Positions 9,848 to 21,955 of a stretch of DNA of 64,000 nucleotides are shown in pieces. The position numbers and the translations under genes were made by a program. Position 1 is the first letter of the stretch. Each line of letters starts with the position of its first letter. Below the pieces are notes generated by a model that did no database searches, was not told the DNA's origin, and saw only the letters and a list, made by a program, of their open reading frames with translations. The stretch is from Phlegmacium glaucopus (Eukaryota; Basidiomycota; Agaricomycetes; Agaricales; Cortinariaceae): contig MU129986.1 of the NCBI GenBank assembly GCA_015039465.1, forward strand, positions 310,001 through 374,000, written 5' to 3'.

Positions 9848-12800
9848 ATGGAGGACCCATGGGCAAATGCATGGGGAGAACAGTCCAAATCTACATTTTC
9901 TCAGCCTTCCAGTTCAAATTGGTCTGCACCATCCGTTCATGGTGATCGTGAAGATGACATTTCTACCCGGTCCTGGTCCGTAGAACCCACAACAACCCGC
10001 TGGGATGAATCCAACGTAATAACAGAGGCCTCACTTTGGAGCAACGAGCCTTCCTCAACATGGCAGCCGGCACAGTCGACATTCGATACCATACCGCTGA
10101 GTACAGGTTCAGTCCCGCTCCCCCAGTTTCCCACTGCAATATCCGAAGAGCCTGAAAGACCAGTGTCATCATCTTCTTCTTCCCTATCACAGGATGATAC
10201 TCCACCCCTAAGTTCTCCAATCTCACAGACACCGCCACATTCACATTCGCCCCCACCCAAGCCTCTTCATCTTTCGAGGCCGGCCACACCTGATGTTTTT
10301 GGTACTTTCAAAGGCGCTGCCGAATTTGACGAGCCCACTCATGAAACATGGTCTCCTGCGACGCCAGTTTTTTCGCTCCCCTCGGTAGAAGCGGATGCTT
10401 GGGGTCCATCATGGGGTGAATCAAATCAGTCCAATTCGGTAGAAGAACCTGAAACAACTCACGAACTCGATAATGCTTGGGAGACTGCAAAGCAACAGAA
10501 GGAAAAACAAGACCTCCACGTTGTTCGTACAGTATCGTCCAGGATTATACATGCAGTCTAATGGTTATTCCAGCCGCCTGAATTGTTAGCATCCATTCTC
10601 CGTCAGCTTGAAGAAATGTCTGGTGAACTCTGGCCAGATACTGATGCGTCCACCAGCGCATCCGAAAATGAGAGAATTTTAGATGTTGAAACAGTTATTC
10701 CGTGAGTCTCATCGCGTTGTTAAATGGTCAATGTTGCATTCTGAATACAGACCCAGAGCGTCCATCGCCCAAAGATTTATGCCAGAAGATATGACCTTAC
10801 CATCAAACGTTCAGTTTGCGAAGACTTTCATTTCAAAGCAACTGGCAGAAGCGCTGAAACTCACAAAGCACGCGCCTCAAACACCCTTGAGCCCCATGGC
10901 AATGTATATGTCATCTAAGGGATCGACTTCTTGGGAAGCTTCAATCAAATCACAACCAAACATCACTCACGACGATTTCGCCCCAGCGGGTTGGAAGATT
11001 GTAGAGGCTGCGAAGGAGAACACAGTCGTCGACGACGGCAAGAAGAAGACAGGCAGCGGATTGCTCTCTTTTTTTGGACGAAGGTCAGCTATTTCTCAGT
11101 CAGATGCTGTATCACGCCCTGCTTCCCCTCCTGTCAACAACCCTATCATATCGTCTCTCGCGACCGGGTCATCACCAAGGGTAAGTGCCGATAATATGGG
11201 GTCTACTACTACAGTTGGTTCAAGTCAAGGTAGCGGGAGGACAACTCCGGCATTGCCTATTGCTATTTCATCGTCGTCTTCCATCTCGACCCAGAAGAAT
11301 GATTCAACCCTAACAGCTTCCAGTGTGGCTTCGGACTCCATCGTACGGGAGTCGACCCCACCCCCATCCGCAGTTTCTCGATTTTTTGGTCGGTTTTCAT
11401 CTCGTGCTAACAAGCCGAGAGATTCTTTAGCTCTTTCTCAAGACGACCTTGAATTTCTTTCTGATGTACCAACTTTCACCGAATCTGAATCTGGTCACGG
11501 CTCGGAATTAGACACTTTGGGCATGATGATAAAGTCCCCCCCTCTTCCTATGACATTACCTCCGCCCTTGGCACCACCACCGCGACCTTCGCAACCGACC
11601 CGGTCAATGTCTCAAACTACAAAGTTTGAAAAGGATCCAATGAATGACGATCCTTTTTCAATTTTTAATTCGTCAGACTCTGCGTCAAAGCATGCATATT
11701 CGCCTATGAACCCGTTGACGGCGTCCTCCCCATCTGTCGGAGCTCCATTGTTGAATTTGTCTCTGTCGTCCAACGCTTCACCGTTAGCACACAGTCGTAA
11801 CTCTGGAAGCACTGCTAGCAATCAAGGATGGTCATCGTTTGGTGACCTTCCAGCGCCAGCGAATGGGATTCTGCCAGTAAAACGTCCTGTAGTCGCGTCA
11901 ATGACGCCTCCTAACTCTTCGACCCCACCGCCTGTCCCCGAATCCAAACCCAATGCTGCTTTCCCGATACTTTCTCGAGGGTCTTCCTCCCAAAACCAGC
12001 GGCTGGGAAGAGATTCACTGGCGTCTGGATCGACGGGCGTGATATCACCATTCCCGCCACCCCCTGGGTCCCGTTCACACACACCTGTACATACCACCCT
12101 ATCTGTCCAGGTTGCAGCAAACTTTGACGACGACGACGACGACGACTTTTCAGAATTTCTGTCATCACCTGCGCAATCTCCACCTCCAGCTCCTCCATCA
12201 TCCATTCATAACGTATTAGCGGCCAACTCGTCTTCCTCGGTTGGTCAGATCCCTACGACGACCAACAGTATCTTTGATGGTTTCGATGATTTTCTTGAGC
12301 CTTTTTCTTCGGATCCTCAGCCACCGCAACCCCCTGCGAAGCCAAAGCCACAGCCTTTTGCTTTTCCACCTAACTTCCCTCCCTCTAACACCCGACGAAC
12401 TCCTAGTACACAATCCCCACCTCAACGGCAACATTCTCGCACAGTGTCAAAGGCCGACCATTCTCGTACCATGAGTCTGCTAGAAAACGTTGCTGCGCGT
12501 GGACAATGGCTTGGACCCGCCGCTCGACTTCCAGAAGCTTTACCACCACCGGTTAGCAACTCAAGCACGAAACCACCTAGTAATGACCTTTTCAAATATG
12601 GCTCAACTATGCAAGCGCAGCAAGCACAAACACAAGCTGCTCTCTCAGCTTCGTTCCAAGTTCCGACGCTTAGAACGGATGAAAAGAATCGTTCACAGAA
12701 TAGTTCCCGGCAGCCAACTCCCGCACATTTGTTCCGGCCCCCAATGTCGTCCCAGCCACCGTTGCCAACGCCGCCAATGTTGCACCCTTCATCGATGAAT

Positions 12801-12875
12801 GCTGCCGTAAGTCCGGCGGAAGTCAAGAGCGGTGGACTGTCCGCTCAAGATCTTTCCTTCTTCGAAGGCTTATAG
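9848..12875 (+). CDS. Large disordered Ser/Pro-rich protein, possible vesicle-coat accessory factor
   Basis: I do not recognise a named family. Three exons (9848-10526, 10574-10701, 10751-12875) join in frame to give about 975 residues. The N-terminal 225 residues are acidic, Ser/Pro-rich and studded with Trp (DPWANAWG, DAWGPSWGES, DNAWETA). A predicted helical part follows (PPELLASILRQLEEMSGELW, then FAKTFISKQLAEALKLTKHA and DDFAPAGWKIVE). The rest is low-complexity Ser/Pro sequence with acidic-aromatic peptides (DDDDDFSEFL, FDGFDDFLEPF, ending DLSFFEGL). Such peptides resemble motifs that bind gamma-adaptin or GGA ear domains, so a role in clathrin-coated vesicle traffic is possible but only inferred. 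Start chosen at the first ATG after the divergent promoter shared with the SAM-RA gene. Confidence 0.75.
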
Positions 12876-13452
12876 GACGGGTGGCTGGTTTACTTACAGA
12901 TTTTCTAATTTAATTACTTGGAATGCAAACCCTGAATTAGGTCTGCACCTTTTTTGCTCACAACCATAGGTTGATCGAGCGCCGGCATAATATCAACTCG
13001 TCAAAGTTCTAGCTCTCGTTGATACATCTGCTAACATCTTAGCATCATTTATACACAGCTTGAGCAAAAGGTTACTGCCTCCATGATCATATGTTGTGAA
13101 TTGGCTTACTCATCATCCAGACGTAGCGGCTGTTCAACGTTCAACTATAGTGGTCGACGGAAAAAATTGTCTCTAGTCTGACAGATAATATAATAATTTA
13201 GTTGCTGTTGTCCTCCACATTAGGAATGGGACAATATGGTTGGTCATGAGACTAAGTCTGGTTGCATAACATTAAAGCTAAACTTTGTCTGTATACTTAG
13301 CATGCACAACATCACCTTGAAACTCCAACATCTTTGCTACCGACCGTGACAAGCTCAATAGTAAGATGTTGAGGTGATTGTCAATAATATCAAATCGAAG
13401 ATCGTCGGGGGTGTCTGGTAAACAGAGGATGAAGCTTGAAGGTGCAGGAACT
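12876..13452. other. Convergent intergenic region
   Basis: About 580 bases between two convergent stop codons. Nothing beyond probable 3' UTR sequence was seen. Confidence 0.5.
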
Positions 13453-15510
13453 TCATCCTTTACACGATTTCTTTTTCTTCTTATTGGGCTTTGGCGGAGG
13501 AGGCTCAGGCACGGATATTGAGCCGCCAGCAGCTTCAGATTCGATCCCATCGCCATGTTCGATTTTCGTCTTGGCCTCAAGGAAAAACATGACATCTCTG
13601 ACTTGATCTTCCAGTTCCCGTACTCTGCTGCTAAAGTCTTCCCGTTCTTTATCAAAGAACTCCGCCCTCTGTCTCATGATTGCAAGATTCTTCATCAATC
13701 CTTCGCTTACCGCTCGTTCTTCCCTCAATTCCTTCTCTAATTTCTTTGCCAACTCCGTGACCTTGTCTGCCCTATGATCAACTTTGGATTTTTCTTTTAA
13801 TACCTGTGACATTCTTTCTTCGTTCTCTTTATGTCTTTTCGATTCCTCTTCTCTGTGACGTGTCTGTTCCTTGCTGAAATTCTGTACTAGGGCAGTGAGT
13901 TCGTTGATTTGGGACCTCAGCTCAGTCGTTTGTTCCTCGTAGAAGGAGCGCTGCGAGTCTAGCTGTGATGTCAGAAGATAGGAATACTCAATCCCAATCG
14001 CTTCAATTTTTTCTGCGCTTAGGGCGTCTGCTTGACTGGGCCCAAGACCACCTTCCCTCGGCGTCGCTCCCATCGACGACGCTGCGCTGGGCAGTTCCAC
14101 CAATTTGCCATCGGCTTTGTTTTGGATGAGACGGTGGACATATCCGTCGCCTGCATAGTCCCATACACGCTGAGTCTCCAGTTCTAAAGCGTATAAATGT
14201 GTCGTGCTTTGATAATGAGCTTGAGCATGAGCTTGGCCATATCGACCACACCCAATGTTGCCACAAATGAGACATATCCAGAGATTTGTAGTTGAAGAAC
14301 AGCAAGAACAAACAGACTGGCTCGGAAAAGTCGGGTTAGCAAAGGGGATAGAATGTGACGATCGAGCAGAGGCCAGAGAGGAAGGATGGGAGGACAAAAG
14401 AGTTTGAGAGTAACGACAGACTGGGCAACTGTACAGCAAAAAGAGATCAGACCATTTTCATTGACTGAAGGAATAAGGAACGAACCGACTATCTCCCCAC
14501 TTGCTCAGGCACATGCAATGAAATGTATGAGAGCAAGGCACAGTTATAAGGCCGGTTATCGCTGAGTCCATGCGCTCCAGACAGACTGGACAGGTGGGTA
14601 GTTCATATACAGTTCCTTGGGAGGCTCCAAGGCGAGATATCGTTTGGGAGACCGTGTCATCAACGTCTATCACCACGGAGAGGACATGAACCACATGGCA
14701 TATTTCGGGCTAACAATGAGATATTAAAATATATGACAATCCAAGAGACGTAAACCGTAATGATAGATTACCGACCTCCATGGAGTTGAATGGCTTGCCA
14801 TTGTATGCTTCTGCAAATTCTGCTGCGTCTGCAGGTTTAATGAACTTCAAAACTACTAATGAGCGATTTGGTGCGAAGTCACTGAGAAAATGAGATACGT
14901 TTTGTATGGGGATATAATCTCACATACCGGATTATGCGAAGGTGACCAATGCCCTCTACAGCAGGTGCCACAAATGCCAGAAAGTCGGAAGGAGTCATCC
15001 ATGATGGAACAGCCAGAACACCTAGCATAACACCGTCGGAATCGAGGTCAAAGCTGTCTGATATCGACATTTCCGAAACTTTAGCTTCCAGTTCTTCTGG
15101 AGAGGGTTTGCTTGATCCATCCCGGAAGATATGCACGGTGCCTTGAGGTAAGTTGGTAGTTCCGGATTTGTTATGTGTATGTGGTACGAAAGTAGCTTCA
15201 GCTGGTCCTATCATGATATCATGTTCAAAATAGATTCCGGTCAATGTAGATGAAGTCTGACACCTCTGTTGCCATGCTCCTTTGTCTTCTTTCCACCGTG
15301 TATTGTCATCTGATCAAAGTCAATCCAGTCAATGCTTATAGGTCCGACCCTATAATCTTTATTTAAGTTTGGTCGAGAAAGCGTGTTTCTTCGAAGAGTG
15401 GACTTGTGTGAATGGCTTGGAAGAGGCTGAAATAGAGAAGCAGGAACGAATGAGTCTGAAGGGAGTTGCTTGGATGGATTCAATACGATTCGAATGTGAT
15501 ATCCACGCAT
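13453..15510 (-). CDS. BRAP2/Etp1-type RING and UBP zinc-finger protein
   Basis: Homolog of BRAP2 (IMP) and yeast Etp1, ubiquitin-binding RING E3 proteins. The N-terminal BRAP2-type RRM-like domain includes LAVPSWMTPSDFLAFVAPAV and, after an intron, SLVVLKFIKPADAAEFAEAY. The RING-H2 finger is CPVCLERMDSAITG ... VPCSHTFHCMCLSKWGDS then CPVCRYSQ. The UBP-type zinc finger follows (CSCC ... LWICLICGNIGCGRYGQAHA ... YALELETQRVWDYAGD). The C-terminal half is a long coiled coil (SQINELTALVQNFSKEQT, KVTELAKKLEKELREERA) and a Lys-rich end. All family domains are present in the usual order. Start at 15510 (MRGYHIRIVLNPSK), 69 bp from the start of the divergent Nudix gene. In animals BRAP2 tunes Ras-MAPK signalling. 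Confidence 0.88.
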
Positions 15511-15579
15511 TACGATGGTTTATCGGAGTTTAAATCCCCTGTTCTATCAAGGGCTGTATTATATAATCATCGAAGTTAC

Positions 15580-16560
15580 ATGCCTCTTCCACACTGCAGA
15601 GCATCCCACTCAGTAGCTTCATCGTCGCTGATATCGTTGACCAAACCGATCACATCTAATACCCTTCAGGCGCTTCGAATCTTGTTGAAGCAGTCTAATC
15701 CAGCTACGTCACGCAATGCATGTCCACCAACAACTCAGCGGAGCGCTGCTGTCCTCATACCTTTCTGCAACGTCGGAGGAGAACCTGGTATATTGTTAGA
15801 AGTAAGGTCGAAATCATTAAGGACTCACTCGGGTGAAATCAGGTGGGGGTCGTTGTGTATATTGAGACGTAAACATTAGAATCATAGTTGCCACTAGCTT
15901 CCCGGGTGGCCGGATAGACGATGTATGTATGCATCAAAGAAATCTATACATCCAGGATTTTCCTCACGTTCTATTCTTTATGAAGACGGATGAGTCGTTC
16001 CTGAGTGGTGCTCTGCGTGAGACTCAAGAAGAGATAGGCATCGATCCAGCTCGAATTGAAGTGTTAGGGGAGATTGGCCCACCAGAAATCAATCTGCGAG
16101 GCGATATGACAGTGTGGCCTTTTGTTGCAAGTCTTCCAATTGTCGAATTTAAAATGGTATTTTGCTCAAATGTAAGCTACAACAGGGGTTTGTTCACTCT
16201 ACCTCGATCGAAAAACGCATGTTTGGATCGGACGACGAGCCACTCCCCTCCCTTGACATAGATGTCCTTCGTAAGCAGTTATCACCCTCAGAAGTAGCTA
16301 CTGTTATACATCTCCCATTGAGTGCCTTAATATCACCGACTCGTGTCAGAAACTCCCATTTTCGTAGGCAGCAGCCATACTGGGTGGTCGACGTCACTGA
16401 TATGGTGCAATCAATTAACACGGCGGAGACTGTGACAAGCAGGAGTGTGGAGGACATTGCAGATGAATTAGGGCCTGGCGTTGATGGACGGATAGAGATC
16501 TGGGGTTTGACCGGGTGGTATCTATCGTTACTGATGAAGATTTTAAGAGTATATCAATAG
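15580..16560 (+). CDS. Nudix hydrolase, coenzyme A diphosphatase type (PCD1/NUDT7-8)
   Basis: Nudix hydrolase of the CoA pyrophosphatase group, which cleaves CoA or acyl-CoA in peroxisomes or mitochondria. The family region reads AAVLIPFCN ... ILLEVRSKSLRTHSGEIS, then the Nudix box FPGGRIDDTDESFLSGALRE and TQEEIGID assembled across two introns, then GEIGPPEINLRGDMTVWPFV. The C-terminal half has HLPLSALISP and ends EIWGLTGWYLSLLMKILRVY, as in fungal Pcd1. The intron at 16127-16185 uses a GCAAGT donor and a CAACAG acceptor (GC-AG type); no GT alternative keeps the frame. The N-terminus (MPLPHCRASHSVASSSL) could be a mitochondrial presequence; no C-terminal SKL is seen. It ends 16 bp from the stop of the convergent Vma12-like gene. 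Confidence 0.85.
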
Positions 16561-16576
16561 AAAATGAAGAATCGTG

Positions 16577-17284
16577 TCAACGGCGCTGTCGCAAAGTAGA
16601 GAATGCCTCATCTGGTGGGTCTTTAATCGCTTTTGCAGAATCCACCAAACTCCTATTTGTCCCAGAGTCAACTTTTTTGTGCCGAGCCGACTTTTTCTTG
16701 GGTTGCGACCGCTTAGATTTCGAATATTGCCAGATCATATAGAGTCCCGCCTCTGAGATGGCTACCACGATTGCTGCAAATAGCGCGAAGAGGACTCGCT
16801 GTCATCAAGTCAGAATGGTAACATAATCAACAGTAGTTGTAAACCGCACCCATTCATCCCTCCATCCTGCCTTGTCTGCTGCCCACCACGAAGCGAAAGC
16901 CACGCACCCTATGCTTAACAGAGCATTTATAAGAGCGGTGATAGATTTTCTCTCATTAACCCTTTCAGCACCGATTTCCTCGGGTTCCTTTGGTGGAATA
17001 TACGTGCCAAACTTCCCTTCGGGTGAAGATGTGGTCCCAGCCAGGAGCGAAATCATAGAGTAGTCGCTAGCTTTTATAGAATGTGCCTGTAAGGCCTTCT
17101 GTCCGTCCGCTGTTCGTGTCCATTGAGAGATGGCGAAGAGGGTGTTGTATGGAATGGACAGAGGTGGAGGATTGACGAGATATTGAGCGAGGTCATCAGC
17201 CAAATGCTGAGGTAAAATAGGAGAAATGGGGTTGAGGACGTGTAATAGATGTGTTTCAAGTGAAGTATTAATGCCGGTGCTCAT
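16577..17284 (-). CDS. Vma12/Vph2-like V-ATPase assembly factor
   Basis: ER membrane protein of the Vma12 family, which helps assemble the V0 sector of the vacuolar ATPase. Two exons join E-W to R-V-L over a short intron (about 16846-16794). The soluble N-terminal part has ETHLLHVLNPISPILPQHLA and GTYIPPKEPEEIGAERVNER; the C-terminal part has a hairpin of two membrane segments (SITALINALLSIGCVAFASW and VLFALFAAIVVAISEAGLYM) and a basic lysine-rich tail (KRSQPKKKSARHKK). This layout is the family's usual one. Start chosen at the ATG at 17284 (MSTGINTSLETHLL); upstream codons in frame lack another ATG. It is divergent from the ataxin-10 gene with 96 bp between starts. Confidence 0.75.
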
Positions 17285-17380
17285 CAAGGATCTTGACAGA
17301 ATGGTGATTGGTGACTTGTGGTCATATATAAGCTCCACCTTGACATCCGTCCCAGATTCCTCCCCCCCTTCAAATCCTCC

Positions 17381-19661
17381 ATGGATTTTACCCAGGGCTC
17401 GACTGTGGCGGTCCTATTTCGGCAGGCGTGTCTCGACTTTGATTTCAAAGATAAACACAAGATAAGAGCCCTGACAAGAACTCTCGAATCTACTGCTCAA
17501 GTTCTTGCTCAGAGTGAACTCTTCAGGTGCGTATCCCTGCTGCTTTATCGTATAGATCTCACAAAATACAGACGTCAAGCTGGGAAGGATCCGAAGCTAT
17601 GGGCTGACCTGCGCAAGCTCTGGCGAGATCTTGCTCGTACACAACTTTCTTTCTGGGATAATGACGACTCTAGCGATGAAGAGGAAAACGAAAATGAAAA
17701 TGACACAATTAGGGCTGTTTGTACCGGCCTGGCAAAATTTACGAGAAACTTGGTTGCGGGAGTACCAGCAAATCAAATAAGGGCTTTGTGAGAGCATTGA
17801 AATACATGACATTTAACAACAGACTTGATACTAAATATTTTTATAGTGAAAATGAGCCTGATATGCGACGGCTACTTCATTTCTATACTTCTTGGTCCGC
17901 GATGGAAGATAGTAGCTGTAAATTTCTTTTTTTTCTCCTTAGATGCATTGATACTGAGGCGCTTCGATATAGCTATTGCTACGGCTCGTGTTCTTACTCA
18001 AGCTCTCTCCAATACTGTCACAGCGAACGACCCTTTGGTAGCAAGGTTATGGGAGGCGTACATGAACCTTCCAGAGGATCAAGTCGTCCTAATGTTTGTT
18101 TAAATTTTCTGAGACCCCCTTCCTCTCCAAATGATTATTACTTATGCTAAATCCCATCAGTCGATTGCTGGCATCCCCGGATCCCCGGACGCTTTTGACA
18201 ACGTTAATCTTTATCCTGAATTGTGTTCAAGGGAGCAGGAACAGGACGTAAGTCAGACATTTTCACACTTTCATTTTTTCAGAGTGGTTCTTAACACCGC
18301 CTGATAGTCAACTCCTCACAAGAAGTAGGGTGGGAGTTCGCGTGTGTATTGGATTGCTAGATAGTATGGTTAACCTTCATGAGGCTGAAGAAGGAAGTGA
18401 TGCCGCGAAAACTTTTGATGTTGGGTAAATATACTATCACCATCACTTTTGGTCCTTGTTAAGTGACAAATGCCTTTTAGATACGCCATATTCACCCAGA
18501 TTATCGAAGAGGGTATGGTCTCCGACCTCTACAGGAAGTTCTCCATGTAAGTGTGGTTTTATTACTACAGTAAGAAAAAGGAATTCTAAGACATATAGTA
18601 GACCTGAAGAAATTGTAACACCTCACCAAACGACATTGCTCAAGCTCGTTGATTCTTACCTTCAATCTACACGGCAGGATCTCACGGGCACTCATGTAGC
18701 TGAGATTCTTGGGACTCATGTGTCTCTAGGATCCTTCTTGTCTAGACGCTTTTTCTCGCTCTCCACTTACGCGCAACAATCCATCGCTCGTGCCCTTGGA
18801 GCTCAACCCACACAGAATGCTCCCTCCGAACCGACGGCAAGGTCTTCCTCTGATTCAAGTACTTCTGACCCATCCGGATCGTCGGCTTCATCTTCATCAA
18901 CAAGTTTCCCTCTTCTTCCACCAGCAGAACTTGATGCGAGGCTACCAAAAGTATGCGAAGCACTGGTGCTCATTACCCAATGTATTATTACGATATGCTT
19001 GGAGGCTGAAGAACAGGAAATGCGACTTCGGGAAGGCCTTTCCGACGTGACTAATTTTGCGAATATGAAAAATTATTTTAACCAGAAAAAAACCTCGGAG
19101 CAGGGCATTGCGGAGAGTTTAATTGGTTTGTATAGCTTTTCCAAAACAAAGAAACTTTTGCAATGAACTTGCAAATTAATCCTTCCTTTTTTTTCCACGC
19201 AGACTTGTTACGACAGTTTGACCTTTTTTTGCCCCGAATTAACTTTGGGAAGCCTGTGAATCCGGATGGATCACCTTCACTGCAGCGCTCTCAGAACACA
19301 GATGGGTTTTCTTATCTCAAACGGGATCTAGTCCGTTTACTGGGGGTTCTATGTCATGGTGTACGGGCTGTGCAGGATCGTACTCGGGTGGCAGGCGGCC
19401 TTCCTGTCGTTATGAATCAGTGCGTTATTGATGAAAGAAATCCATGTGGGTCTTCTTTCATCCTTCATGGTTCACAGCCATATAATATTATTTTTTTCGA
19501 TAATTCTTTTTTTAGATTTACGTGAACATGCTATTTTCACGTTGCGTAATTTATTGCAGAATAATCGGGAGAACCAACAGTTTGTGGATAGCTTGGAACC
19601 ATCTCAGGAATGGGATGAAGATGGGACATTGAAGACTATAGTAGGCGCTGTTCTGAAGTAG
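17381..19661 (+). CDS. Ataxin-10 domain protein (Ctr86-like)
   Basis: Armadillo-type helical protein ending in the conserved ataxin-10 domain; yeast Ctr86 and human ataxin-10 belong here, with roles suggested in cytokinesis and septum formation. The N-terminus reads MDFTQGSTVAVLFRQACLDF. Middle exons include FDIAIATARVLTQALSNTVT and an acidic patch (SSDEEENENEND). The C-terminal domain reads FSYLKRDLVRLLGVLCHGV, AVQDRTRVAGGLPVVMNQCV, IDERNPC and, after an intron, LREHAIFTLRNLLQNNRENQ, the signature of the family, ending IVGAVLK. There are several short introns; the internal splice joins around 17.8-18.6 kb are the least certain. Stop TAG at 19659-19661. Confidence 0.85.
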
Positions 19662-19737
19662 ACTTTTCGTACATACCATTATGCAACATTTCCATATTGT
19701 ACGTCTGCAGGTAATACACAAAGTGAGGCGATCAAAC

Positions 19738-21450
19738 TTATTCCTCCTCGTCGTCCATAGCAATAGCACGCTTTCCAGTCACCCGACGCACTTTAAATTC
19801 CTCTGCGTCCTCTTCTTCACTCTCTACATCCATCGGATCCCCACCTTCCTCTTCGGTTTCCTCTTCTTCCTCTCGTCTCTTTTTCTTACTCTTGCCGACC
19901 GTACTGCTGGGTTTTTTATCGGCACGCTTCTTGTCTGCTACTTGCTGCTCTAGATTAGCTTCTAGACGATCCAGAGGATCCTCCTCCATCTCGCTCGTTT
20001 CCCTGACCCTCTTCCGACTCGGTCCACCGGTATCATCTTCGGAATCATCCGGGACAACAAAGTCATCCGCCTGATAATCTTCTACTTTTTCATCTCCTAC
20101 TTTTCTCTTCGTTTTGCGTGGAGATCCACGACTTCCACTTCTTTCGTCGTCTTCCTCTTCAGAGCCGCCATACATACCAGGACGGTCGTCCTCGTCGTCG
20201 CTCCACATCACATCGGCATCTGCGCCTCGCCTGGAATTTCGCCTCTTCCTGCCACCACTCAGACCATCAGGATCATCAGCTTTTTTCTTAGATTTTTTCG
20301 CTGTCAATTTCATTAGTTCGATTTTTTCACGCTCAGGATCAACCGTAGGGTCTGGTGCAATCCGTAGGCGAGAGACTTTGTTGTGTTTTTGACCAACAGC
20401 GCGTACGAGCATTCTGTGGGTTTCGGATTGCATGCCTGTGGGGCGCAGACTCAGATAGCCAGTGATGACAGCTTCGGATTGGAGGACTTGTGAACGTTTG
20501 TGTTGGGCGACAAGATAGGTGAGGCCTTGAGATTTAGCCGGAGTTGATGGTGGATTAGACTGGGACTGGGATTGGGATTGAGATTGAGATTGAGATTGTG
20601 GGATGCCGATGGTCTGTCGGGTAACACCAGCTGAAGTGTCTATGCTTTGGTTTACATCAAATAGTTCTTTACCAAGTCGGAGACTGAGTGTGCCGTCTGA
20701 CCATCGAATGATGCGACTGTTAGATTCTCGTCGCTGTGAACGTCATGTCAACAGTTGTTTTTACTGGTGATGTCTTAGGCTTACATCTCGATCAGAGGCG
20801 TCCTTGGTCCAACGCCAGCGAACTGTGTTCTCAACTTTGAGTTTAATACTCATACTTTTCTCCCGGATGTTTTCAGCCTGCGTAGCCTCTTCATCCTCAT
20901 TTTCTGGTCCAATGTATGTATCAGGGTGAAATGGTTTAGAGTCCAGCTTGACGTAGTTCGGCAGCCGGATGACCCAGTTCTATTGAAGATAAATTTACGG
21001 AATGTAAAATAGAATGACTGAAAGGACTGACATTGCCATCCGATGACTTGGGAACAGGCAGATTCGGAAAAGCAACATGTGCTTCCTTGACCTCGACCGA
21101 AATTTCCGGAGGTACGTCTTCCTCTTCATATTCCAAGGCCTGTCTCCGTTCTCGCTCGGGTGATGGCAGGCGTTCATAATCCGGGCCGGAAGCAGTGGGA
21201 GATGCAGGTGTTCTGGAAATACGGAATGGAGGATAAAATAGAATTTAATGCCAATTCCGAGATTTTTCACGGACCTAACGTTTTTTTGTTCTTCAACGTC
21301 GTTATCATTCCCGAAAAGGTCATCGTCCATTTCTTCATCGTCATCCTGTGCTTCGGAATCATTTTTGGAGGCTGTCATTTCGATGTCGTCGGGGGCGTGG
21401 TTGTAGCGCGGGTGTGTGTATCCATCTAGTGCACCCGCCAGGCTCGACAT
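19738..21450 (-). CDS. LEO1: RNA polymerase-associated protein Leo1 (Paf1 complex)
   Basis: Subunit of the Paf1 complex, which travels with RNA polymerase II and supports histone H2B ubiquitination and H3 methylation. The acidic N-terminus (DDDEEMDDDLFGND) is followed by the conserved Leo1 core: VRLPNYVKLDSKPFHPDTY, SMSIKLKVENTVRWRWTKD, SNSRIIRWSDGTLSLRLGKE, TYLVAQHKRSQVLQSEAVIT and HRMLVRAVGQKHNKVSRLRI. The C-terminus is a long charged region with many Asp/Glu/Lys/Arg runs. A Ser-Gln dipeptide repeat (seven SQ) interrupts the core, encoded by a hexanucleotide repeat near 20560-20605. Start at 21450 (MSSLAGALDGYTHPRY). A TCACGTGA box is about 75 bp upstream. Confidence 0.92.
20558..20606. repeat. 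Hexanucleotide repeat coding (Ser-Gln)n in LEO1
   Basis: On the plus strand a run of GGGATT/GAGATT hexamers; on the coding strand it gives alternating Ser and Gln codons. It lies inside the LEO1 reading frame, so length changes by whole units would keep the frame. Confidence 0.7.
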
Positions 21451-21524
21451 GTCTATCAGGTGGTTAAGAAAGCTATGCTGGATTGTGAGTACTGGCAGTT
21501 CGAAGAAAGTCTGTTTGGAAGAGT

Positions 21525-21532
21525 CACGTGAT
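21525..21532. promoter_or_regulatory. CACGTGAT box upstream of LEO1
   Basis: CACGTGAT within the palindrome TCACGTGA, 75 bp upstream of the LEO1 start codon; another copy of the Cbf1/bHLH-type octamer. Confidence 0.35.
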
Positions 21533-21955
21533 ATCCCGACGCCCACAGCCACAATGAGCACATGTCTTTATGGATAATCTGCTCTCTGCTGTGCACTTCA
21601 TAAAGTTCTCAGGACACAGAGTGATTTATATTGTCTTGCGCAGCCTCTTTCGGGCTGTGCAACACTTCGAAAACCGAATATCACTCTGACTCATTTTCAC
21701 CTACTTTTTCCGCCTTTGGCGCCCAAATGTATGACACGCCGTCAAACTTTGCCTCTTCAGGCTTACCATGCGTTCATTCAAGTCTCCGAAAGCAAATATA
21801 CGTGTTCCATTTGCCTTTTCCCAAAAAGGAGGCTGAGCTGCATTTGCTAGTTCTTTATCCCTTTTGAGCTGGTTTGCTGAGCCTCCGAAATTTATATACC
21901 AGGTACAAGTGTATAAAGTATTCGTATCCTAGCAAGCGGTCACTTCTTTACTGCC

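Noticed and set aside
9937..10289. Long minus-strand frames opposite the large disordered gene
   Set aside because: They lie antisense to a well-supported gene with biased codon use, which produces such shadows; no motif or start context supports them. The same holds for 11822-12205 and 12422-12826.
17285..17338. Longer N-terminus for the Vma12-like protein
   Set aside because: The extension starts with GTG rather than ATG, which is not a likely start in a fungal nuclear gene; the ATG at 17284 was used.
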